Part shown: piece by piece, positions 1-8,500 of the stretch | How the letters are laid out: the number at the start of each line of letters is the position of its first letter | Position numbering within the stretch: the first letter of the stretch is position 1 | NCBI RefSeq assembly: GCF_035634895.1 | Contig: NZ_DASQCC010000031.1 | Coordinates: forward strand, 37,477 to 101,476 | Origin: Actinophytocola sp035634895 | GTDB lineage: Bacteria; Actinomycetota; Actinomycetes; Mycobacteriales; Pseudonocardiaceae | DNA length: 64,000 bases | Direction of reading: 5' to 3' | Notes under the pieces: generated by a model | What the model was told of the DNA's origin: nothing | The model's database searches: none | The model's input: the letters and a program-made list of their open reading frames with translations, nothing else | Program-made: the position numbers and the translations under genes

Positions 1-957
1 GCTCATCTCGATGGTCAGCAACCGCAGCTCGTACATGATTCCCATGGCGGCGTCGAGTGCCGACGGGTGTCCGGTGAACGTCTTCTGCAGTGCGACGAGA
101 AGATGCCGGAACGACCGGTTGAACTGCTCGGTGAGCGTGCCCGCCTTCGTGCCCTCCGGATAGAACCCGACCTCCGGGTCGGTGATCATCGGGTGTACGC
201 CGGACGGGTCGAACACGACCGGATCGCCGGTGTAGGAATAGCCTTCCGGCGCTGTGCGATCGGGCACCAGCCTGCGGCCGTGCCTGATCTCGGCGAACCG
301 GTAGTAATGCGCCAGGTCGCCCTCGCCGTCACCGTCCTCCGGGCTGGTCGCGGTGCCCTCGCCCTGTTCGACGACGATCTCCAGCGCCCGCGCGGCGGAC
401 GCCACGTCGGTGACCGCGAACAGTTGCGACGACGGGTAGAACGGCGCGGTCACCTGTGGCGCGGACGGGGTGGCGAACGCCGGCTCGCCGAGATCCTTGA
501 TCTTGTCGATGATCGCGGCGTAGAAGTCGCCGATGGTGACCACGTCGGAGCCTGCGCGGTCGGCGATCGGGTCCTCCGGCTGCTCGATCGCCATGAACAG
601 CTCGGTCTGCGGGATCGACATCGGTCCCAGGTGGACCACCAGGCCGCCCACCGTGCCCATCGGCAGCGGCGACGGGTAGTCCAGCACCGCCTCCTTGCTG
701 TCGAGCACCGGCCGGCCGCCGACCGCGTTGAGCACGTTCGCGGCGATCGTCAGGTGCAGCATCTCCTCGATCACCACCGACCTGACCAGGGCGCCGACGT
801 CGCCGTTCTCGCCGGGCTTGAGGCTGAAGTACGCGGTGAGGTACGGCGGAATGGTGGCCAGCTCCAGCACGACCGCGGCCTGTAGCGACTCGTGCAGCTC
901 GTGCGGGGAGCCGGCCGCCCGCACCGCCTCGAGGTACTTCCTCTCGATCTGGATCAC
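1..957 (-). CDS. Ferritin-like protein, VioB C-terminal-domain homologue (partial, runs off left edge)
   Basis: The frame is open from a GTG at 957 to base 1 with no stop, so the C-terminus lies outside the window. The N-terminus reads as a ferritin-like helical domain: a LELATIPPYL motif, then EEMLHL about 35 residues later and a following ANVLNAVGG. Glu and His in EEMLHL are the usual di-iron ligands of this fold. This matches the C-terminal half of VioB-type (violacein/rebeccamycin) proteins, which there follows the N-terminal half in a single chain. Here the GTG overlaps the stop of the gene at 954–2771 (GTGA), so the two halves are separate but translationally coupled. The chemistry is unknown; such pairs occur in many secondary-metabolite clusters. 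Membership of the NRPS cluster is plausible but not shown. Confidence 0.8.
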   Translation of the reverse strand, partial: MIQIERKYLEAVRAAGSPHELHESLQAAVVLELATIPPYLTAYFSLKPGENGDVGALVRSVVIEEMLHLTIAANVLNAVGGRPVLDSKEAVLDYPSPLPMGTVGGLVVHLGPMSIPQTELFMAIEQPEDPIADRAGSDVVTIGDFYAAIIDKIKDLGEPAFATPSAPQVTAPFYPSSQLFAVTDVASAARALEIVVEQGEGTATSPEDGDGEGDLAHYYRFAEIRHGRRLVPDRTAPEGYSYTGDPVVFDPSGVHPMITDPEVGFYPEGTKAGTLTEQFNRSFRHLLVALQKTFTGHPSALDAAMGIMYELRLLTIEMS

Positions 958-2771
958 TGCTCGCTCCTTCGAATGGCGCGCAGGTACCTGCGGACGAACT
1001 GCGCCTTGGAGTCGGTCGGGTCGACGGCGTCGTCCTCCGGGACCGGCGCCGGTGCGGCCGGTCTGGCGGCGGGCGCGGGTGGGGGCGGGGTGCCCAGCGG
1101 CAGGTCGGGCAGCGCGAGCCAGCGCAGGATCATCCGGCGCTTGGCGCGCGACAGGTCCCTGGTGACCGGCATGTAGTTGGGGTCGCCGACGTCCCGGGAG
1201 AAGGCGAACTGCAGGATCCCGCGGTGGTGCCGCACGTCCTCGTACCGGTCGAGCCGCACGAGGCGTTTGTTCATGATCGGATACAGGTTGGCGTACTGCG
1301 TGAAGATCGGCCGGATGTCGTCGTACCAGGTCGGACAGTCCGGGATCTCGAAGTGGTCGAAGACCAGCGCGGCGATCGGTTCGAGCGGATTGTGCCGCAG
1401 CCCGGCCAGGTCGACACCGCCGATGCCCAGCTGCATCAGGTAGATCTGGCCGTCGAGGTAGCCGCGCGGGGTTTCCGGGTCCGAGCAGCGCACCTGCAGG
1501 GTGGTCTGCCCGTCCAACCCGGTCGGGCGCGGCGGCTGGATCGCGAACGCGGCCGGCGGCGTGCCGACGACCGGTTCGAAACCCGAGTCGATCGGCGGCA
1601 GCAACTCCGGCAGCACCTCGGCCCGGTGGACCGGACTGCCGTACCGCATCACGTACACCGTGGTGGACAGGGTGCCGCCCGCCTCGACACGGTGGATGTG
1701 TTCATCGGCCCGCACGTGCCAGCCGTTCAGGGTCTCCCGCACCACCACGGTGTGGCCGTTGTCGTCGCGTCGCAGCAACGCGAGCGGGCGGGACCTGATG
1801 TCGACGTGGCGGGGGACCCGGACGCTGGCGATGCCCGAGGTGTCGAGCAGCCAGCCGGCGGCGCGGTAGGGCAGCGGCTCGCCGAGGCCGACGAACCCGG
1901 TGCCCTCGGCGAGGGTGGCACCCTGGTCGGCGGCGTCGTCCAGCAACACACCGAGCCGCAGTTCGCCCTGGTCGATGACGCTGCCCTTGTCGTCGAGGAT
2001 CGGCATCGCGTTGGCGAGGTCGACCACGAGGCGGTCGTCGTGGACCACGCCGTCGAAGTAGTTGATGCCCGCGGTGTTCAGGCCCTGCTCGGTCACGATC
2101 GGCGCGAACCGCCTGCCCGTCAGGAACCGGTGCGGCTCCCGGGGACGGTACGGACCGATGGCGCCGACGACACCGCCGAAGGCGAACTGCGCGGCGGACT
2201 TGTCGGCGTTGAAGAACGCGAACGTGGTCAGGCGGATCGACAGCTTGCCGGCGGTCGTCGACGCTCGCAACCGGTCTGCGAACGGGGACACTCCCGGCTT
2301 CGCCCACCGCAGGTTCTGCAGCACGGACTGGAACCGCGCGGTCGCCCTGGCGGCCTGATCGCCGATCGGTGGCGGGAACCAGAGGTCGCGGAACGAGGCC
2401 GGTTCGAAATCGCCCGCCACGATCGTCGTGTCACCCGCGCGGAGTTCGATCCGCAGGCCCCACAATGCGGAGGAGAGCTGCCACTGAGTGTCGAGATCGA
2501 CGATCTTGGCGCCCACCCGGTCGGTCGAGCCGCCGATCACCGCGGTCAGGACCGGGTCGTCGTCGTGGTCCGATCCCCCGGCGTCGGCTATGCCCCGCAC
2601 CTTGCAGTTCAGCAGCCGGAACGCGCCGCTGCCGTCCGGGTTCCACGACAGCGGCGACGTGTCCGCGTCGAATGTCTCGATGTCATAGTTCGCCACGATG
2701 TTGTTGACCGTCGACACGTCCGCCTGGAATTCTCCGTCGAAGATCAATCGTGGTAGATCCAGATAGCTCAC
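954..2771 (-). CDS. VioB N-terminal-half-like protein
   Basis: A 605-residue protein. It opens with the LDLPRLIFDGEFQADVSTVN type of start seen in VioB-family proteins and closes with NYMPVTRDLSRAKRRMILRW, which corresponds to the NxxYMPxTRELS region before the ferritin-like half of VioB. A Pro/Ala-rich linker follows, then DSKAQFVRRYLRAI before the stop. VioB, RebD and StaD couple two indolepyruvate imines. Here the polypeptide is split, with its second half in the next gene. I chose the GTG at 2771, which has GGGGGA seven bases upstream; the frame stays open further up, but that stretch is not protein-like. The 181 bases between this start and the MFS stop are AT-richer and probably hold its own promoter. 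A role in making the cluster's peptide is not established. Confidence 0.7.
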   Translation of the reverse strand: MSYLDLPRLIFDGEFQADVSTVNNIVANYDIETFDADTSPLSWNPDGSGAFRLLNCKVRGIADAGGSDHDDDPVLTAVIGGSTDRVGAKIVDLDTQWQLSSALWGLRIELRAGDTTIVAGDFEPASFRDLWFPPPIGDQAARATARFQSVLQNLRWAKPGVSPFADRLRASTTAGKLSIRLTTFAFFNADKSAAQFAFGGVVGAIGPYRPREPHRFLTGRRFAPIVTEQGLNTAGINYFDGVVHDDRLVVDLANAMPILDDKGSVIDQGELRLGVLLDDAADQGATLAEGTGFVGLGEPLPYRAAGWLLDTSGIASVRVPRHVDIRSRPLALLRRDDNGHTVVVRETLNGWHVRADEHIHRVEAGGTLSTTVYVMRYGSPVHRAEVLPELLPPIDSGFEPVVGTPPAAFAIQPPRPTGLDGQTTLQVRCSDPETPRGYLDGQIYLMQLGIGGVDLAGLRHNPLEPIAALVFDHFEIPDCPTWYDDIRPIFTQYANLYPIMNKRLVRLDRYEDVRHHRGILQFAFSRDVGDPNYMPVTRDLSRAKRRMILRWLALPDLPLGTPPPPAPAARPAAPAPVPEDDAVDPTDSKAQFVRRYLRAIRRSEQ

Positions 2772-2952
2772 GCTACCGTCCCCCAATTCTCGGATGCCCC
2801 CGACCCGATGTTCTACCAACGCTACGCGGTTTTCCGGCGTAGCGGACGCGCGATTGTTATTCCCGCATCTGAACGGAACGTGACCGAACGAACGCGAATT
2901 GTCGAAAAGGTGGGCACCTATTTCGGCGCCCGGACAAAAGGGTCCGCGGAGG

Positions 2953-4230
2953 TTACCCCGCCACTTCACCCCGCACCGACGGGAACCGGCGCAGGGTCGG
3001 GCTGCACAGCGAGCCGAGTGCGACGGCACCCAGACACGCGGCGCACAGCAGGAGGCTGGTCGGACCGCTGCCGCTGTCGGCCATCAGCAGGCCACCGATC
3101 GTCGGGCCGAGCGCGCCGGCGCCACCCGTGACGAGACCGACGATGCCGCTGAGCCGGCCGCGAAGCTCGTCGGGAGTGACCATCATCTGGTATGTCATGA
3201 TCGCGGTGACGGTCACCGGGACGAAGAACGACGTCGCACCGAGCACGACACCGAACGGGATACCGGCGGGCACGGCCGCCATCAACGCGGTCAGACCGGC
3301 CGCCACGAACGAGAACCCGATGACGATGACCCGGGAGGGCACCGCCTCGTAGAGCCGGGACGCGACGGAGGCGCCCAGGATCCCGCCCGCGCCGAAGAAC
3401 GCCATCATGAAGCCGATCTCCGTGGAACTCACGTCGGACTGGCTCGACCCGGAGATGATGACGACGATCAACGCGCTGAACACCAACTGGGTGAACACCA
3501 GCCACGCCAGGGTGCTTCTGATGACCTTGTGTCCCAGCACCCAGCGGAAGCCGCCGCGCACGTCCTCTCCGATGGCGCCGGACGGGGTGTCCGCGCGGGA
3601 CGGCCGGGGCAGTCGCAGGAACACCAGTGCGAGGCACGACCCCGCCTGCGCGACCGCGATGATCGCGAACGGCAGCATCGGGTGCACCGCGAACACGACA
3701 CCGGCCGCGGCCGGCCCGAGCAGGTGCGCGATGTAGGGGCGGGCCGTGTTGCGGGCGACCGCCTCCGACAGCTGTTCGGCCGGGACGATCCCCGGCAGCG
3801 CGGCGTCTTCCGCCGGTTCGAACGCCGAGACGAGCACGCCCTCGAGCGCGGCGACGATCAGTACGTGCGGGAGGGAGAACTCGCCGGCGAGCGCGGCGGC
3901 CATCAGGCTCGTGATCGCCAGGGCTCGCAACGCCTGACAGGTGAGCATGATCCGGCGGCGGTCCAGCCGGTCCGCGACCACACCGGCCGGCACGTTGGCG
4001 ACCATGCGGGCGACCGCGATCACCGAGGCCGCCACCCCGACCTGCAGGGCGGAACCGGTGTTCGCGAGAATCAGCAGTGGAATGGCGATGGAGATCATCG
4101 AACTGGCCAGCTGCGAGATCAGCTGGCTGGTCCAGAGGATGTTGTAGTTCCGGTTGCGGGAAAGCGGCACCGGCGCCGTCTTCTCGTCGTCCACACCGGA
4201 CCCGAGATCCGCTGTCGTCATGAGGTTCAC
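2953..4230 (-). CDS. MFS transporter (12-TM drug-efflux type)
   Basis: About 425 residues of alternating hydrophobic helices. The signatures include VPAGVVADRLDRRRIM, a variant of the loop 2–3 motif GxxxDRxGRR, and a second-half RLYEAVPSR loop. This is the DHA1/enterobactin-exporter-like MFS type, moving small molecules out through the inner membrane by proton exchange. The start is either the GTG at 4230, which overlaps the TGA of the thioesterase gene, or the ATG at 4221, which has AGGTGA about six bases upstream; both give the same protein apart from three residues. It is the last gene of the NRPS operon, so export of the finished peptide or self-protection is the natural inference. Substrate cannot be told from sequence. 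Confidence 0.88.
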   Translation of the reverse strand: MNLMTTADLGSGVDDEKTAPVPLSRNRNYNILWTSQLISQLASSMISIAIPLLILANTGSALQVGVAASVIAVARMVANVPAGVVADRLDRRRIMLTCQALRALAITSLMAAALAGEFSLPHVLIVAALEGVLVSAFEPAEDAALPGIVPAEQLSEAVARNTARPYIAHLLGPAAAGVVFAVHPMLPFAIIAVAQAGSCLALVFLRLPRPSRADTPSGAIGEDVRGGFRWVLGHKVIRSTLAWLVFTQLVFSALIVVIISGSSQSDVSSTEIGFMMAFFGAGGILGASVASRLYEAVPSRVIVIGFSFVAAGLTALMAAVPAGIPFGVVLGATSFFVPVTVTAIMTYQMMVTPDELRGRLSGIVGLVTGGAGALGPTIGGLLMADSGSGPTSLLLCAACLGAVALGSLCSPTLRRFPSVRGEVAG

Positions 4231-5534
4231 CTGCTCCTACGGGCCAGCCGGCCGGAGACCTGAAGCAGGTCCACACGGCCGGAACTCGAGTCACGGACAA
4301 AGCGCCCGACATACGCCATCCGACCGCCGTCGCATTCCCGCATCGTGAAACGCAGGTCGTCGAAACAGGTCAGCTTCGAATGCGCGACGCCGTCGACCAT
4401 CAGGTACAGCTCGCCGTCGGGTTCGACCGCGATGTCGAACTCGGTGGTGCCGTTGCGGTATTTCCCCGCGCAGTCCGCGGAACCGGTCGACGGCGGTCCG
4501 GCGTCGGGGACCGACGTCAGCGAACAGCTGCCGACGTCGATGCCCTCGGCACGCAGCCGGGTGACCAGGTCGTCCCACATCGCCAGACCGGTGTTCGCGT
4601 TGGTGGTCAGGGCGAGCACCGTGCCGCTGTCCGGTTCGAACCGCAGGTGACACGACGTGCCGGTCCCGGTGCCGTCATGCCCGAACCACGTTCGCGCGCC
4701 GTGCCGGTAGGCCGACCAGCCGGGGGTCCAGTCGTCGGCGATTCCGGCCGGACCGACGGCCAGGCCGACGGTCCGACGCATCTCCGACGCGGTCTCGGAG
4801 GCCAGCAGGTCCGGCAACGCGGAGTCGCCGACATGCAGGCGACCGAACGTCACCAGGTCGGCGGCGCTGAGTGCCAGCGCGCCGGCCGGTTCCTCCACCT
4901 CGGGCAGGTTCTGCTCGTCGATGACCCGCACCGTCGTCGCGACGGTGTGGCCGGGGACGGCCGGACGAGGGGACTCGCCGACCACGAACGCGGGCGTGAT
5001 TCCCAGGGGACGCAACAGGATCGTCTCGACGGCCTCCGCCCATCGCATGCCGGTGACGGCCTCGACGAGGTGGCCCGCCAGCACGTAACCCGCGTTGGAG
5101 TAGGAGAACACCGCCCCCGGCGGGTGCACCAGGTCGGCTTCGCGGCAGTGCCGCGACACCCAGCGGGCGCGGCTGACCGGACGATCGGTGTCCACTGTGG
5201 ACATCAGGCCACCGGCGTGGCTCAGCACGTGCCGCAGGGTCAGCCGGGGATCGGCCGCGGCGCCCAGCTCGGGCAGGTACCGGGCAAGCGGCGCGTCCAG
5301 CTCGACGTCGCCGTCCGCGACCAGCATCATCGCCATCGTCGCCGTGAACGGCTTGGTGAGGGAGCCGAGCGGGAAGGCCGACCCGGGGGTGACCGGTCCG
5401 CCCATGCCGTGGGCCTGCTCCCCCACCTCGGCGGTGACGGTGCTGTTCTCCCTGCGCAGAGCCAACTGCGCGCCCGGCACCCGGTGCTCGGCAGCCAGCT
5501 CGGCCAGCAGCGCGTCGATCCGGTCGGCGTTCAC
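4227..5534 (-). CDS. Penicillin-binding-protein-type thioesterase / peptide cyclase
   Basis: A 435-residue serine hydrolase of the beta-lactamase/PBP class. The catalytic motifs are intact: SLTK at residues 58–61 (Ser nucleophile, Lys base), YSN at 145–147 and HDG at 286–288. A C-terminal part of about 110 residues reads as a lipocalin-like domain, as in SurE-type enzymes. No signal peptide is visible, so it is cytoplasmic, unlike true PBPs. Its GTG overlaps the NRPS stop (GTGA). The NRPS lacks a thioesterase and ends in an epimerase. In surugamide, mannopeptimycin, desotamide and ulleungmycin systems such stand-alone enzymes take a peptidyl carrier thioester with a C-terminal D residue and close the ring head to tail. 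That role is inferred from family and context; a resistance beta-lactamase is the less likely alternative. Confidence 0.88.
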   Translation of the reverse strand: MNADRIDALLAELAAEHRVPGAQLALRRENSTVTAEVGEQAHGMGGPVTPGSAFPLGSLTKPFTATMAMMLVADGDVELDAPLARYLPELGAAADPRLTLRHVLSHAGGLMSTVDTDRPVSRARWVSRHCREADLVHPPGAVFSYSNAGYVLAGHLVEAVTGMRWAEAVETILLRPLGITPAFVVGESPRPAVPGHTVATTVRVIDEQNLPEVEEPAGALALSAADLVTFGRLHVGDSALPDLLASETASEMRRTVGLAVGPAGIADDWTPGWSAYRHGARTWFGHDGTGTGTSCHLRFEPDSGTVLALTTNANTGLAMWDDLVTRLRAEGIDVGSCSLTSVPDAGPPSTGSADCAGKYRNGTTEFDIAVEPDGELYLMVDGVAHSKLTCFDDLRFTMRECDGGRMAYVGRFVRDSSSGRVDLLQVSGRLARRSR

Positions 5535-8500
5535 GGACGATCACCACCGACGTGGCGGGTGATCGCCCTCAGCCCGGCGAGGAAGTCCTCGGCCAGCCGG
5601 GTGATCGTCGCGCGGTCGTGCACGTCGGCCGAGTAGTTGCAGTCCAGCTCCAGCCTGCCGGCCCGCACGCCGCCGACGACCGACAGCAGGTGCGACGAGC
5701 GTTCCCCGGGCGCCTGCGACCGGCCGATCGGGTCGTGGAACCGTTGGTACAGCACGGAGTCCGTGACGTTCATGGCCTGGTCGACCTGGCCGTGGTAGTT
5801 GAACACGATGTCCGGCATCGGCTGCCCCGCCAGCGCCGCGCCCGGCGTCCCCGCCGGGCTGAGGTGGCGCAGCGCGCCGTAGCCGAGACCGTTGCCGGGG
5901 ATGGCAGCGAGTTGGCGGCGCACCGACCTGGCCAGCGTGCGCCAGTCGTCCTCGCCGGCGGGCACGGTCAGCGCGACCGGGTAGACGGTGGTGAACCAGC
6001 CGGTGGTGCGGGTCAGGTCGACGTCGTCGAACAGTGCCTCCCGGCCGTGGCCCTCCACGTCGATCAGCACCTGGTCGCGCCCGGTCCACCGGGTCAACGC
6101 CCACGCCAGGCCGCTGAGCAGCAGGTCGTTGACCCTGGTGCGAAACACCGACGGCGCCTGGCGCAGCAGCAGGTCGGTCTCGTCCTCGCCGAGCGAGATC
6201 GACACTCTCTCGGTCGAGCCGATCAGCGCCGGGCCGGCGCCGTCGACCGGCAGCGGTTCGGCGGGCGGCAGCCCGGTCCAGTACGCCACCTCCTCGTCGA
6301 GCGCGCCGGACGCGACGTGCTCGACCAGCCGGTGCGACCACTGCCGCAGCGACGAGGTCTTCGTGCTGAGACTCGCCGGCACACCGTCGATCGCGTGACC
6401 GTAGGCGGTCGCCAGGTCGTCGATCAGGATCTGCCAGGAGACGCCGTCGACCACCAGGTGGTGCACGGTGACGAACAGGAACGGCGACTGCCCGGCGCCG
6501 ACGTCGAACAGCAGAGCCTTGACGAGCGGTCCGGTCGCCAGGTCGAACCCGGCGTCCGCCTCGGCGGCCAGTCTGTCCATCGCCGACCGCTGGTCCCGCT
6601 CGGGCACGGTGGACAGGTCGTGCACGGTCAGGATCTCGGCCGGTGCGAACGGCGCGTTGTACTGGCGCCAGACGCCGTCGCGGTGCTCGAACCGCATGCG
6701 CAGCGCGTCGTGGTGGCCCAGCAGCGTGTCGAACGCCGTTCGCAGTGCCTTGTCGTCGAGGTCCGGGGTCAGCTCGACCAGGACGGACTGGGTGAAGTGG
6801 TGCGGCGAGGCCGGTTCCCCGTAGAGGAACTCGTGCTGAACGGGGGTCAGCGGGACCTCGCCGGTCACCTCGTCCTGCTCGGCGGCGTTCTCCTCCCCGG
6901 CCCGCACGACCGTCGCCAACTGCTCGACGGTCTGGTGCAGGAACAGGTCCTTCGCCGTGACGTGCAGCCCGGCCTGCCTGAGCTTGAAGACCAGGTGGAG
7001 GCTCAGTACGGAGTCGCCGCCCAGGTCGAAGAAGTTGTCGCGGATCCCCACCCGGCCGCTGTCCAGCCCGAGCACCTCGGCCCACAGCGCCACGAGTCGC
7101 CGTTCGACCTCGCTGCCCGGCGCGACGTGCTCGCCGAGGCCGAGGTCGGCATGGCTTGGCGCGGGCAGCGCGCGGCGGTCGACCGTGCCGCTCGGCGTCA
7201 TCGGCAGTTCGGTGAGCGGCACTATCGCCGACGGCACGGCGTAGCCGGGCAGCCGTTCGGCCAGGAATGCCCGCAGCTCACCGGCATCCGTCGTGGCGCC
7301 GGGGATCGGCACCACGTAGCCGGCCAGCCGGACACGGTTCGCATCATCGCGCCACGTGCTCGCCGCGGCCAGCGCGACCCGCGGATGGGCCACCAGCGCG
7401 GCCTCGATCTGGGCCGGCTCGACCCGGAACCCGCGGATCTGCAACTGGTCGTCGTCGCGGGCCAGGAACTCCAGCGTGCCGTCGGCACGCCAGCGCCCCA
7501 GGTCGCCGGTCCGGTACATCCGGCCGCCGGGCGCCGCGAACGGGTCGTCCACGAACCGTTCCGCTGTCAGGTCGGGGCGGTGCCAGTACCCGCGGGCCAC
7601 ACAGTCACCGCCGACGTACAGCTCTCCCGTGACGCCGACCGGCACCAGCCGCCGGTGCTCGTCGAGCACGTAGACCGCGGTGTTGTCCAGCGGTTCGCCG
7701 ATCGGCACCAGCGCCGTGTCGCCGACCGACCCGGCACGCGCGTGGAACGCGGTGGCGTCGACTGTCGTCTCGGTCGCGCCGTAGGCGTTGTAGACGCCGG
7801 TGTCCGGGCCGAGCCGCCGGATGATCTCCGCGCAGTCCGACGATCGCCAGCCCTCGGAACCGACCAGCAGCAACCGGAGCGTCGCCAGACCCCCTCGGTG
7901 TTCGTGTTCGCGGGCCAGGGCCTTCGCCAGGCCCGGCACGGTGACCATCAGCTGCGCCCGGGACGCGGCGGCGAGGTCCAACAGGGCCGTCGGATCCGTC
8001 AGCGTCTCCGGCGGGCAGATCACCATCGCGCCGCCGAACATCGCGGACAGCAGGAAGTCGCCGAAGAAGAGGTCGACGCCGAACGGCGACACGGACAGGC
8101 AGCGCGGGCGGAGCTCGGTCAGCCCGTACCTGCTGTCCCAGGCCCGCATGATGTGGTGCACGTTGCGGTGCTCGATCATCACGCCCTTCGGGCGGCCGGT
8201 CGAACCCGACGTGTAGACCACGTAGGCCAGGTCGCCGGGCGTCACCGCGGTCCGCGGTGGCGTGACGGGACCGCCGTTCGCGTTGCCCCGCAGGCTTTCC
8301 AGGTCGATGACGGTCGCGTCGGTGGCGGGCACCCGGTCCCACAGCCGCGCCGAGGTGATCACCAGCGGCACGCCCGCCTCGTCGACCAGCTCGCTCAGCG
8401 TCCGCGCCGGGTACTCCGGGTCGAGCGGCAGGAACGCGCCGCCCGCCGTCAGCACCGCCAGCAACGTGGTCATCGCGTCGGCGTCGCGCTCGAGGCAGAC

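Noticed and set aside
4227..5534. A beta-lactamase resistance gene
   Set aside because: It has the fold, but it has no signal peptide, is coupled to an NRPS lacking a thioesterase and carries the extra C-terminal domain of peptide cyclases.
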